Positions 45,868 through 53,652 of a stretch of DNA of 64,000 nt are shown piece by piece. The stretch is from contig NZ_JALGBH010000002.1 of assembly GCF_022809115.1 (NCBI RefSeq), positions 186,001 to 250,000 on the forward strand, given 5' to 3'. The stretch's first letter is position 1. Each line of letters starts with the position of its first letter. Both the position numbers and the translations under genes were made by a program. This stretch comes from Pedobacter montanisoli (GTDB lineage Bacteria; Bacteroidota; Bacteroidia; Sphingobacteriales; Sphingobacteriaceae). A model generated the notes under the pieces. That model did not search any database. It had not been told where the DNA came from and worked only from the letters and a program-made list of their open reading frames with translations.

Positions 45868-46500
45868 TCACATCGTAAATACTTTATCACCTTCGTCTAA
45901 GAACTCATTTTTAACCAGTTCTTCTCCAGGTTCTACAGATTCAAATTCTTTCAGTTTTTCGTGGAAACCAGCACTTTCTTTAATAATAGCTACACGGGCA
46001 CTGCGTACAAATTCTATCAGGCTGTAAGGTTCTAAGGCTTTTACCAATGCATCGGTTTCTTCTTTATGTCCGGTAACCGCAAAAACGGTATAGTCTTGTC
46101 TGATTACTACTGCGCTGGCTCCATACTGGCGTAACAGACGTTCTACTGTTACTTTTTCGGTTATTTCTGTTGTAGGTACTTTGTACAAGGCCAGTTCCTG
46201 CCAAATGATCTGGTCATTTGTGTTAAAATATACTTTAAGTACCTCCACCTGTTTTTCTATCTGACGTGCTAATTTCCTTACCACCTCATAACTCTCGTTA
46301 ATGAGGATATTAAAACGGTGTATGCCTGCAATTTCTGTAGAGGAAGTGTTCAGGCTTTCAATATTGATTTTCCTTTTCGAAAAAATGATAGAAATCCTGT
46401 TCAAGATCCCTATCCTGTTTTCGGTATAAACGGTTATGGTAAATTCCTGCTTGCCCTGGTAACTTGGGTCGGCAGCTATGTGTTGTATGGTGTTGCTCAT
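45868..46500 (-). CDS. ilvN: Acetolactate synthase small (regulatory) subunit
   Basis: The 210-residue protein begins with an ACT domain: 'EFTITVYTENRIGILNRISIIFSKRKINIESLNTS-TEIAGIHRFNI', where the valine-binding Asn and Gly are typical. The C-terminal part ('ALYKVPTTEITEKVTVERLLRQYGASAVVIRQDYTVFAVTGHKEETDALVKALEPYSLIEFVRS') is the IlvH-type second domain. It gives the catalytic subunit valine feedback. It is longer than IlvH (~163), with an acidic C-terminal tail. The gap to ilvB is 47 bases. Confidence 0.92.
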   Translation of the reverse strand: MSNTIQHIAADPSYQGKQEFTITVYTENRIGILNRISIIFSKRKINIESLNTSSTEIAGIHRFNILINESYEVVRKLARQIEKQVEVLKVYFNTNDQIIWQELALYKVPTTEITEKVTVERLLRQYGASAVVIRQDYTVFAVTGHKEETDALVKALEPYSLIEFVRSARVAIIKESAGFHEKLKEFESVEPGEELVKNEFLDEGDKVFTM

Positions 46501-46547
46501 TGCTTTTTCGTTGATTGTGGTTCGTTACTCGCTTTTCGCCTTTAATT

Positions 46548-48296
46548 TTATTTCAATCTGATTTCACTTACGCTACATCCCTGTGGAACCATTGGAAATA
46601 CATTGTTTTCTTTGCCAACCACTACTTCTAACAGATAAGCACCTTTGTGGTTAATCATGTTTTCCAAAGCTGTTCTCAGATTGGCTCTTTCGCTTACTTT
46701 GTTGGCCTCTATGTAATATGATTTGGCCAAAGCCACAAAATCGGGGCTGGTAATGTTCACAAAAGAGTAGCGCTTATCATGAAACAGTTGTTGCCACTGG
46801 CGCACCATGCCTAAAAAGCTATTGTTCAGGATCAGGATTTTTACTTCTGCGCCAAATTGCATAATGGTTCCCAATTCCTGTGGTGTCATCTGGAAACCAC
46901 CATCGCCAATAATGGCCACTACAGTTTTATCAGGCGCTCCATATTTTGCACCTATTGCTGCAGGTAAGCCAAAGCCCATTGTGCCTAATCCACCAGAAGT
47001 GATATTGCTGCGGGTATGGTTAAATTTAGCATAGCGGCAAGCTACCATCTGGTGCTGACCTACGTCTGTTACCACAATGGCATCGCCACCGGTTATTTCA
47101 TTCAATACCCGTAAAACTTCACCCATGGTCATTTCACCGCCCTGTGGATAAAGTTCTGGCGTAATTACCTGATCTATTTCCTGTTGGTTGTAATCTCTAA
47201 ATTTGACTAACCATTCTGTATGTTCGGCTTTATGAACCAGATTGGTGAGTACCGGAAGGGTTTCTTTGCAATCACCCCATACACCTACATCGGCCTTAAC
47301 ATTTTTGTCGATTTCGGCAGGGTCAATATCTAGATGTATAATCTTTGCCTGTTTGGCATATTTGTCTAAACGTCCGGTTACGCGATCGTCAAAGCGCATC
47401 CCTATGGCAATGATCACATCGGCTTCGTTGGTTAACACATTGGGCCCATAATTGCCATGCATGCCCAACATACCTACATTTAAAGGATGGGAGGTAGGAA
47501 TAGCGCCATCGCCCATAATGGTAAAGGCACTAGGCAAGCCTGCCTTTTCTATAAAGGCTTTAAATTCATTTTCGGCTTTGCCTAATATTACGCCTTGTCC
47601 AAATAGTACAAAAGGTTTTTTAGCTTCATTGATGAGCTTTGCAGCTTCTTCTATAAATTCAAAACGCAATTGTGGTTTTGGTCTGTAACTACGGATGTGA
47701 TTACACTTTACATATGGCCCAAAATCTTCTATCTGTAATTGCGCATTTTTGGTAATATCAATTAGAACAGGTCCCGGGCGACCGCTTTTAGCAATATAAA
47801 ATGCTTTTGCCAATACCTCAGGTATTTCTTTGGCATCGGTTACCTGATAGTTCCATTTGGTTACCGGAGTGGTAATGTTAATTACATCTGTTTCCTGAAA
47901 GGCATCTGTACCCAAAAGGTGTGCAAAAACCTGTCCGGTAATACAAACAAGGGGTGTGCTGTCTATTTGTGCATCGGCTAAACCCGTAACCAGATTGGTG
48001 GCACCAGGGCCGCTGGTGGCAAAAACCACGCCTACATCTCCGCTTGAGCGGGCATAGCCTTGAGCAGCATGGATACCGCCCTGTTCGTGGCGCACCAGTA
48101 TATGTTTAAGTTTATCATTGTAATCATAAAGCGCATCATAAATGGGCATGATCGCACCGCCGGGATAACCAAAAATAGTTGTTACGCCTTCTTCAATAAG
48201 TCCGTTCAATAAAATTTGAGAGCCACTGGCTTTTACTGTTTTTACAGTAGAAGTTGCAGTTTTTGTAGTGGGTTCAAAGGTTGTTTCTTGTTCCAT
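46548..48296 (-). CDS. ilvB: Acetolactate synthase large (catalytic) subunit
   Basis: The 582-residue TPP enzyme makes acetolactate and acetohydroxybutyrate. It shows 'GYPGGAIMPIYDAL', the catalytic Glu in 'VRHEQGGIHAAQGYARSSG', 'TSGPGATNLVTGLADA', and the TPP/Mg motif 'IIGDGGFQMTPQELGT...ILILNNSFLGMVRQWQ'. An N-terminal ~20-residue Thr/Lys-rich extension precedes the fold. It is co-transcribed with ilvN (47 bases) and ilvD (19 bases). Confidence 0.95.
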   Translation of the reverse strand: MEQETTFEPTTKTATSTVKTVKASGSQILLNGLIEEGVTTIFGYPGGAIMPIYDALYDYNDKLKHILVRHEQGGIHAAQGYARSSGDVGVVFATSGPGATNLVTGLADAQIDSTPLVCITGQVFAHLLGTDAFQETDVINITTPVTKWNYQVTDAKEIPEVLAKAFYIAKSGRPGPVLIDITKNAQLQIEDFGPYVKCNHIRSYRPKPQLRFEFIEEAAKLINEAKKPFVLFGQGVILGKAENEFKAFIEKAGLPSAFTIMGDGAIPTSHPLNVGMLGMHGNYGPNVLTNEADVIIAIGMRFDDRVTGRLDKYAKQAKIIHLDIDPAEIDKNVKADVGVWGDCKETLPVLTNLVHKAEHTEWLVKFRDYNQQEIDQVITPELYPQGGEMTMGEVLRVLNEITGGDAIVVTDVGQHQMVACRYAKFNHTRSNITSGGLGTMGFGLPAAIGAKYGAPDKTVVAIIGDGGFQMTPQELGTIMQFGAEVKILILNNSFLGMVRQWQQLFHDKRYSFVNITSPDFVALAKSYYIEANKVSERANLRTALENMINHKGAYLLEVVVGKENNVFPMVPQGCSVSEIRLK

Positions 48297-48315
48297 TGTT
48301 TTAGGTATTTTGGTT

Positions 48316-49998
48316 TTATCCTTCGTCAGTTACGCAGCCTTCAGAAGCATCTGAAACACTTTTTGCATATTTATAAAGTACGCCTCTTTTTACTTTTAGT
48401 TCGGGTTGCTGCCATTGCGCTTTGCGGGCAGCTATTTCTTGTTCGCTTATTTTAAGCTGTATGGTATTGGTAGTTGCATCAATTTCAATTGGATCATTAT
48501 CCTGAATAATGGCAATATTGCCGCCATCATAAGCTTCGGGTGTGATGTGACCTACTACAAAGCCGTGTGTTCCGCCAGAAAAACGGCCATCGGTAATGAG
48601 TGCCACACTGCTGCCCAAACCAGCACCGAATATGGCAGAAGTAGGTTTTAGCATTTCGGGCATTCCGGGCGCACCTTTAGGGCCTACATTACGTATCACC
48701 ACAACGTCTCCGGCTTTTACCCTGCCTGATAAGATGCCATTTATCAATTCAAACTCACCATCAAATACCCGTGCAGGTCCTTCAAAACGTTCGCCTTCTT
48801 TTCCTGATATTTTAGCTACAGAACCTTTTTCTGCAATATTGCCGTATAGGATTTGAAGGTGTCCGGTAGCTTTAATTGGATTTTCTTTAGGCATGATGAT
48901 TTTCTGATCATCAAACTCTAGTTCAGGTACTTCTGCAAGATTTTCGGCAATGTTTTTTCCGGTTACGGTTAAGCAAGAGCCATCTATCCAACCTAATTTT
49001 AACAGGTATTTCATTACCGCAGGTACACCGCCTATTTTGTGGAGGTCTTCCATCATGTAAGTGCCGCTTGGTTTCATATCTGCCAGTACCGGAATACGAT
49101 TACTGATGGTTTGGAAATCGTCTTGCGTAAGTTTTACGTTAACACTTTTTGCAATGGCAATAAGATGTAAAACGGCATTGGTAGAACCACCTAAAACCAT
49201 GAGCGTAACAATGGCATTTTCAAATGCTGCCCGGGTCATGATATCAGAAGGTTTAATATCTTTTTCCAGTAAATTGAGGATAGCTTTTCCGGCAGCTAAA
49301 CATTCCTGCTTTTTATCTTCACTTAAAGCTGGGTTGGACGAAGAATAGGGAAGGCTCATGCCCAAAGCTTCGATAGCCGAGGCCATGGTATTTGCGGTAT
49401 AAATGCCTCCACAGGCTCCTGCGCCCGGACAGGCATTTTTAACTACCCCATCAAAATCTTCATCAGAAATGGTACCTGCTATTTTTTGTCCCAAAGCTTC
49501 AAAAGCAGAAACAATATTTAAATGATGATCATCTTTGTAGTGGCCAGCTTTGATCGTGCCACCATATACCATGATAGAAGGGCGGTTTAAACGACCCATT
49601 GCCATTAATGATCCTGGCATGTTTTTATCGCAACCGGGAATGGTGATCAGACCATCGTAATACTGGCCTCCACATATGGTTTCAATACTGTCGGCAATTA
49701 CATCACGACTTACCAGCGAGTAACGCATACCTTCTGTTCCGTTGCTCATACCATCGCTTACGCCAATGGTATTAAAGGTAAGACCAACCATTCCGTTGTC
49801 CCAAATCCCTTTTTTAACCACTTTGGCTAAATCGTTAAGGTGCATATTGCAGGTATTGCCATCGTAACCCATACTGGCAATGCCTACCTGCGCTTTATCC
49901 ATATCGGCATCGGTTAAACCAATTCCGTAAAGCATGGCTTTGGCTGCAGGTTGTGTTTTGTCTTGTGTAAAAATGCGACTGTACTTGTTTAATTCCAT
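48316..49998 (-). CDS. ilvD: Dihydroxy-acid dehydratase
   Basis: The 560-residue Fe-S enzyme makes the 2-oxo acids for valine, leucine and isoleucine. It shows the cluster cysteines in '[15 protein letters not shown]' and '[30 protein letters not shown]', and the C-terminal '[21 protein letters not shown]'. It is the first gene after the attenuator: the terminator ends ~20 bases upstream of its ATG, so readthrough of that terminator controls this gene and the nine downstream. The start at 49998 fits the family N-terminus. Confidence 0.95.
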   Translation of the reverse strand: MELNKYSRIFTQDKTQPAAKAMLYGIGLTDADMDKAQVGIASMGYDGNTCNMHLNDLAKVVKKGIWDNGMVGLTFNTIGVSDGMSNGTEGMRYSLVSRDVIADSIETICGGQYYDGLITIPGCDKNMPGSLMAMGRLNRPSIMVYGGTIKAGHYKDDHHLNIVSAFEALGQKIAGTISDEDFDGVVKNACPGAGACGGIYTANTMASAIEALGMSLPYSSSNPALSEDKKQECLAAGKAILNLLEKDIKPSDIMTRAAFENAIVTLMVLGGSTNAVLHLIAIAKSVNVKLTQDDFQTISNRIPVLADMKPSGTYMMEDLHKIGGVPAVMKYLLKLGWIDGSCLTVTGKNIAENLAEVPELEFDDQKIIMPKENPIKATGHLQILYGNIAEKGSVAKISGKEGERFEGPARVFDGEFELINGILSGRVKAGDVVVIRNVGPKGAPGMPEMLKPTSAIFGAGLGSSVALITDGRFSGGTHGFVVGHITPEAYDGGNIAIIQDNDPIEIDATTNTIQLKISEQEIAARKAQWQQPELKVKRGVLYKYAKSVSDASEGCVTDEG

Positions 49999-50019
49999 TG
50001 GTTTATTTTAAAATAGGGC

Positions 50020-50051
50020 AAAAAAAAACCGCCCCTTTGCAGGAGGCGGTT
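50020..50051 (-). terminator. Attenuator terminator upstream of ilvD
   Basis: On the minus strand AACCGCC (50045-50051) pairs with GGCGGTT (50027-50033), extended by two G-C pairs past a bulge, with a 6-base loop and an uninterrupted T-tract (plus-strand A's at 50020-50028). Its left arm is also part of the antiterminator, so formation depends on the leader ribosome. Confidence 0.9.
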
Positions 50052-50100
50052 CGTTGAATATTTTTTCTATCAATATTATATAAACAACGGTTTCCACCTC
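50043..50100 (-). promoter_or_regulatory. Antiterminator of the ilv attenuator
   Basis: On the minus strand GAGGTGG (50094-50100) can pair with CCGCCTC (50043-50049, one G-U), then CGTTG (50085-50089) with CAACG (50052-50056), then AATATT (50072-50077) with AATATT (50057-50062). This nested pairing uses the left arm of the terminator and excludes it. The left arm lies in the last codons of the leader ORF. Confidence 0.8.
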
Positions 50101-50156
50101 TCTTTCTGAGAAATGACAATAATAATGTTGTTAATAATATTGGTGTTTAAAATCAC
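50076..50156 (-). CDS. ilvL-like: Ile/Leu/Val-rich leader peptide of the ilvD operon
   Basis: A 26-codon ORF begins with GTG at 50156 and ends with TAA at 50078-50076. Eleven of 26 codons are Ile, Leu or Val (eight Ile), with IIIVI as five consecutive codons (11-15) inside 'NNIIIVIS'. It sits between a clear promoter (50178-50207) and an antiterminator/terminator pair, the classical arrangement for ribosome-mediated attenuation: stalling for lack of charged Ile/Val tRNAs would free the antiterminator. There is no in-frame ATG; TTG codons further upstream lie before or at the expected transcription start. The name is by analogy and no homology to E. coli IlvL is claimed. Confidence 0.8.
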   Translation of the reverse strand: MILNTNIINNIIIVISQKERWKPLFI

Positions 50157-50177
50157 TTTACTTCGCTTTTGTAAACC

Positions 50178-50207
50178 CAAAACTAACAACAAAAATTTTA
50201 AAACAAA
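50178..50207 (-). promoter_or_regulatory. Promoter of the ilvD-ilvA operon
   Basis: On the minus strand TTTG (50204-50207), an 18-base spacer and TAGTTTTG (50178-50185) match the Bacteroidota promoter well. Transcription would start near 50170, about 14 bases before the leader GTG. It lies just after the ilvE stop, so ilvE can be transcribed separately. Confidence 0.75.
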
Positions 50208-50213
50208 GAACTT

Positions 50214-51104
50214 TTAAATAATTACTTCGTAGTTTACTTTTTCGAGCACCAGATTTTTATAGGCTCTTTGCAAAGTAGCACCAATGCTGTCGCGCCAGCG
50301 CGGACGGTACACCACATCATCAATAGTGTGGATGCCCACTACTTCAACAGCGGTACCGCAGAAGAAAGCACTATCTGCATTGTGTAGAAAATCTGTACTG
50401 ATCTGTTTCTCGATTACTTCTATATCTAAAATCTTGCAAAGTTCAATAATGGTTGCACGGGTAATGCCCGGTAAAATGTTGCCTAAAGCGGGCGTATAAA
50501 GCTTTCCGTTCTTTTCAATAAAGATGTTTGCACTGGGTGCTTCGGCAATAAATCCTTTTGCATCCAAAAGAAGTGCTTCATCAAAACCTTTGTTCTTGGC
50601 ATCGCCGCTGGCTAAAATTGCGTTTACATAATGACCGCTCATTTTAGCTTCTATATGAATAGATTTAGGGTTAGGACGCTCATAAGGGGATATACATACC
50701 TTTAATTGCTTGTCGCCGAAATAAGAACCCCATTCCCAAGCACAGATCATAATGTTGCTTGCTTTGGGGGTGGTTAAGCTCATATTGGGTTCACAGAAAA
50801 CCAAAGGTCGTATGTAAGCGTCTTTGAGGTTATTCAATTCGAGCAGACGGTAGGTTTTTCCAATCAGGTCATTGATGTCCCAATTAAAAGGAATGCCTGT
50901 AAGATCGCATGAACGTTTTAAACGCTCAAAATGCTCTCTGGCTTTAAAAATGCGGGTAGCATTGTGTGTTTTGTAGGCTCTTATGCCTTCAAAAGCTGCA
51001 TAGCCATAATGCAACGATTGTCCGTACAAATCTGTTTTGGCATCCCGTGCTTTAACAAATTCATCGTCCAAATAAATTACCGTGTTCGAATTGTAATAAT
51101 TCAT
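50214..51104 (-). CDS. ilvE: Branched-chain amino acid aminotransferase
   Basis: The 296-residue fold-type IV PLP enzyme does the last transamination for Val, Leu and Ile. It shows 'YGYAAFEGIRAY' near residue 32, 'YIRPLVFCEPNM', the PLP lysine in the 'HYVNAILASGDAKNKGFDEALLLD' region and 'EAPSANIFI'. The 'GTAVEVVGIHTID' ending is typical of IlvE. It is first in the ilv block, but separated from ilvD by a promoter and attenuator, so it is probably not under the same control. Confidence 0.93.
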   Translation of the reverse strand: MNYYNSNTVIYLDDEFVKARDAKTDLYGQSLHYGYAAFEGIRAYKTHNATRIFKAREHFERLKRSCDLTGIPFNWDINDLIGKTYRLLELNNLKDAYIRPLVFCEPNMSLTTPKASNIMICAWEWGSYFGDKQLKVCISPYERPNPKSIHIEAKMSGHYVNAILASGDAKNKGFDEALLLDAKGFIAEAPSANIFIEKNGKLYTPALGNILPGITRATIIELCKILDIEVIEKQISTDFLHNADSAFFCGTAVEVVGIHTIDDVVYRPRWRDSIGATLQRAYKNLVLEKVNYEVII

Positions 51105-51205
51105 AAATTTCTTTTTAAAAGAATTTTTCTAAAAGCCATTTAACCTTGAGCAGTTTCTAATTCGTTGTTCTGAATAAGCGCTGGTTTATTTTCAGGGCTT
51201 TCAGA

Positions 51206-51234
51206 AAGATGCTGAACCGAGTTCAGCATGACGG
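51206..51234. repeat. Short copy of dispersed palindromic repeat upstream of ilvE
   Basis: The unit AAGATGCTGAAC-CGA-GTTCAGCATGACGG folds into a 9-bp stem (ATGCTGAAC/GTTCAGCAT). It matches both ends of the longer copies at 37011-37060 and 37159-37209 with the middle missing, and is followed by a T-run, so it may also act as a plus-strand terminator. Confidence 0.7.
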
Positions 51235-51519
51235 ATTTTTTTTAGTTCAAAGGTCTAAACAGCTTCCTTTAATTTATCAAGTTGTGTGTGGGGTAGAACA
51301 CAATTTTTTTGCTGAAAAAAACACCCTTTTTTAGGTTCTTTTTAAATGGGTGTTTCTGCTGCTTTAAAATCGCTGTGTTTTACAAAAACCAATTTAGTTT
51401 TTGGTTCATTTAAATGCAATAGAATATTTTAATTAAAATTAAAAAGTATTATTGATGGTTTTTTTGTTGTTTTTTGAAATTATATTTTGATTTATTTTTA
51501 TTTTTAGGAATATAAAAAT

Positions 51520-51566
51520 ATAATATTTGAACCAAATATAGAATTGGTATTTGGTTCAAATATTAT
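51520..51566. repeat. 19-bp perfect inverted repeat
   Basis: Arms 51520-51538 and 51548-51566 (core TTTGAACCAAAT) are perfect complements around a 9-base loop. It has no U-tract and no flanking ORF that I trust, and related TTTGGTTCA motifs lie about 120 bases upstream. The role is unknown. Confidence 0.8.
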
Positions 51567-51918
51567 GCTTGCATTGTATTGATATTAATTTTCTGCTTAA
51601 AACCAGAAAATGTGCTGTGAAGTTTGCTGAAATTGGCCTTGAAAATGGTTTGGATTTAGCTTGTGATATTGGGCTAATTTTGGCTGTTTTTAATGAAAGG
51701 AGATTTTGGCCGGAATGGTATCAATACAAACAAAAAGATAGTACAAAGATTGAACTACCTGAACGAGGATCCGGTAACATCAAGCTTGGTTATCTACTTA
51801 GCGTTGTAAGTACATTATGAGGAAAGGACTTGTATCAATATTGTTTTGTAGTGTATTCCAATCTGGAGACCTTATTTTCAGGATAGATTTAAGTGCCTTA
51901 CGAAACATTTAAACCAAA

Positions 51919-51959
51919 GGGGAGAATTTAACCCAGCCTATTACTAATAGGCTGTTGAC
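51919..51959 (-). repeat. Cassette-site-like sequence after the YoeB gene
   Basis: GGGGAGAATTT (51919-51929), TTTAACCCAGC (51927-51937), an 8-bp palindrome AGCCTATT/AATAGGCT (51935-51942, 51946-51953) and GTTGAC (51954-51959) match, with gaps, the left part of the site at 55023-55082. It lies just downstream of the YoeB gene in the gene's orientation. Confidence 0.5.
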
Positions 51960-51975
51960 AGCAGTAAGAATTTTT

Positions 51976-52233
51976 CTAATCGTAATGAAATCTACATTTG
52001 GCAATGAGAATCTCATTTTCTTGATATTTGTAAATCAATCTATGTTCGTCATCAATTCTACGAGACCAAAATCCAGAATATTTATGTTTTAAAGGCTCTG
52101 GTTTTCCAATTCCTTCAAATGGACTTCTTGAAATATCTTTTAATAAATCATTGATTCTCTTTAATTTCTTTTTATCTGTTTTCTGCCAATATAAATAATC
52201 GTCCCAAGATTCGTCAACAAAAGTGTACTTCAT
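51976..52233 (-). CDS. yoeB: YoeB-type mRNA interferase toxin
   Basis: The 85-residue toxin matches YoeB/Txe from end to end: 'ESWDDYLYWQKTDKKKLKRINDLLKDI', 'PFEGIGKPEPLKHKYSGFWSRRIDDEHRLIYKY' and 'ILIAKCRFHYD', including the catalytic Glu, Arg and His positions. YoeB cleaves mRNA in ribosomes. I start at ATG 52233, which matches the family start, rather than at 52245, which would overlap the antitoxin by 11 bases. It is one base after the antitoxin stop. Confidence 0.92.
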   Translation of the reverse strand: MKYTFVDESWDDYLYWQKTDKKKLKRINDLLKDISRSPFEGIGKPEPLKHKYSGFWSRRIDDEHRLIYKYQENEILIAKCRFHYD

Positions 52234-52234
52234 C

Positions 52235-52489
52235 TTATTCTTCAATTAAATCGTTTGAAAACGATTTTCCACTTTTTAGTTTTTCAATTGCGGAATCTAA
52301 TCGCATTTCGTTTTTCCGAGAAGATAATTCGTAATTAGTTGCCATTAGAGAATTGTATTCTTCTAATGACATGACAACAATTCCTGAATCTTTTCCACGA
52401 TTGATGATTAGAGTTTCGAAATTCTTAGCAACTCTATCTAAATAAGATTTTATGTCTTTTCTAAAATCAGAAACACTTGCAATTAACAT
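52235..52489 (-). CDS. yefM: YefM/Phd-type antitoxin
   Basis: The 84-residue protein has the Phd/YefM start 'ASVSDFRKDIKSYLDRVAKNFETLIINRGKDSGIVVMSLEEYNSLM', followed by a charged tail that wraps YoeB. It should neutralise the adjacent toxin and repress its own promoter. The upstream palindrome with TGTACA cores (52505-52526) is the type of operator known for YefM-YoeB. The pair lies in the cassette-like island on the same strand as the other genes. Confidence 0.9.
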   Translation of the reverse strand: MLIASVSDFRKDIKSYLDRVAKNFETLIINRGKDSGIVVMSLEEYNSLMATNYELSSRKNEMRLDSAIEKLKSGKSFSNDLIEE

Positions 52490-52504
52490 GATTTTGTATT
52501 TTTA

Positions 52505-52541
52505 TTTGTACAAATATATGTACAAATTTTCTATTGAACAA
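52505..52541 (-). promoter_or_regulatory. Promoter and TGTACA operator of yefM-yoeB
   Basis: TTTGTACA (52505-52512) and TGTACAAA (52519-52526) form a perfect palindrome around six bases. On the minus strand TTG (52539-52541), 20 bases and TATATTTG (52511-52518) form the promoter, so the operator covers the -7 box. TGTACA cores are known in YefM-YoeB operators. Confidence 0.8.
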
Positions 52542-52580
52542 ATTGTGCGGAATTTTTGGGACTTATTGTATTTATTGGTT

Positions 52581-52702
52581 CGGGGCTTGTCGAAGGTGGG
52601 GATTTTTAATACAAAAATTCAATAAAATTACTATTGTGTAACCTTGTTCAAATGTTTCATAGAAGCACTTCAGCCGCCATATTGCCCAAACCGATGTTAT
52701 GT
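52581..52702 (-). repeat. Degenerate cassette-site-like element (copy A)
   Basis: The 112 bases 52581-52692 align without gaps to 54841-54952 and are followed by GTTATGT (52696-52702), the inverse core just after the stop of the HNH-like gene. The arms (TTGTCGAAGGTGG and GCCGCCATATTGCCC) pair poorly, and the expected opposite core near 52575 is changed, so this site looks decayed. Confidence 0.55.
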
Positions 52703-52720
52703 GTCCGGCATTTTTTGTTG

Positions 52721-53602
52721 TTAGTCAATTCCAAGTTCTTTGTGCATTGTATGCCATTCTTTCCCAAATTCAATCATTTCTAATACAGCTTTTCGTTTGT
52801 CTTCTGGCAGGCATTGTATGCAAGTTGGATACTGAATGCCTTTATAATGTACTTTACAATTAGGGCATAACTCCATATTTTTTAAATCATAGTTAGAGGC
52901 ACATCTTCTACAAGCTGTTATTGTGTCTTCAAATGACAGATATTTTATGTCGTCAGTTAAATAGAGTAAAAATGCTTCTTTCCCGATTATTTCTTCATCT
53001 TTGTTTTTAGCTTTTTCTCTTTGAAACCAATATTTTATATTCGATAAATTGTGATTGTTTTTCCATTTTTTAGATACAAAACACTTGTCTCGAACATCAA
53101 GAGCTTCTTCGTCTATATAAAAAATTGTGATGAGTTCTTCTAAGGATTTATAAATTGGTTCATCAAACTCGTGTTGGCATACTGCGCAACGATATTGTGG
53201 TAATTTCCTCACTCTCTTATTAGGTCGGTTGTCTCCACAATTTGTGCATAAAGGAACGGCTATGTAATCATAGTTTTTTGCAATATGTTTCTTAAATTCT
53301 GATTTATCAATGTCAGAATTAGTTTCTTTAAAAATTTGAGTGTATTTTCTTGTTATTTCTCTTTCGTAGTCGGAATATTTTTTTGGGTGCGAAAGATGCT
53401 GAATTGTTAAAGTGTCTGTACTATCACATATCTCGCATTTTTCTTTAAGAATTTTAGCTCGTCTTTCTTTCCAATCTTTTGTGTGCCATGACCGTTGTCC
53501 TTCTTTGTAATCCTTCCAATATAGTTCCTTGGCAAGTTCTAATGAAATTTCTCCATTAGTCAACTTTTCCCTTAATTCGATACGTTCGTTATATGTCAAC
53601 AT
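52721..53602 (-). CDS. Multi-zinc-ribbon protein with HNH-like segment
   Basis: The 293-residue protein has at least five CxxC pairs: 'CEICDS' near residue 56 followed by an 'IQHLSHPKKYSDYE' segment that resembles an HNH-type site, then 'PLCTNCG', 'YRCAVCQHEF', 'CRRCASNYDLKNMELCPNC' and 'CIQC' near residue 267. It is Lys-rich and soluble. A nucleic-acid-binding or nuclease-like role is plausible but the HNH catalytic residues are incomplete by eye. It lies in the cassette-like island, 50 bases after the upstream small membrane protein, with no site between them, so those two genes may form one cassette. Confidence 0.65.
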   Translation of the reverse strand: MLTYNERIELREKLTNGEISLELAKELYWKDYKEGQRSWHTKDWKERRAKILKEKCEICDSTDTLTIQHLSHPKKYSDYEREITRKYTQIFKETNSDIDKSEFKKHIAKNYDYIAVPLCTNCGDNRPNKRVRKLPQYRCAVCQHEFDEPIYKSLEELITIFYIDEEALDVRDKCFVSKKWKNNHNLSNIKYWFQREKAKNKDEEIIGKEAFLLYLTDDIKYLSFEDTITACRRCASNYDLKNMELCPNCKVHYKGIQYPTCIQCLPEDKRKAVLEMIEFGKEWHTMHKELGID

Positions 53603-53652
53603 ACTTCATTTATTTGGTTTCATATTCTACATATTTTTAAATAGTATATTTT

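Larger units (their letters stand above)
51105..51975. other. Gene-free 871-base region with hairpins and repeats
   Basis: No credible coding region was found. It contains a dispersed-repeat copy with a hairpin (51206-51234), several TTTGGTTCA-type motifs, a 19-bp perfect palindrome (51520-51566) and a cassette-site-like sequence near its right end (51919-51959). Between about 51570 and 51915 I see nothing assignable. Confidence 0.7.

Noticed and set aside
49999..50213. Simple terminator of ilvE as explanation of the hairpin at 50020-50051
   Set aside because: The hairpin is about 160 bases beyond the ilvE stop, after a new promoter and an Ile-rich ORF, and has a competing antiterminator, so an attenuator explains more.
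51767..51787. Closely spaced BamHI and HindIII sites that look like a cloning scar
   Set aside because: The sequence on both sides is continuous AT-rich DNA with no vector-like sequence; two six-base sites close together can occur by chance.
51551..51820. Plus-strand ORF of 89 codons next to the 19-bp palindrome
   Set aside because: It begins with TTG inside the palindrome, has no recognisable domain or promoter, and lies in a region with no other coding signs.
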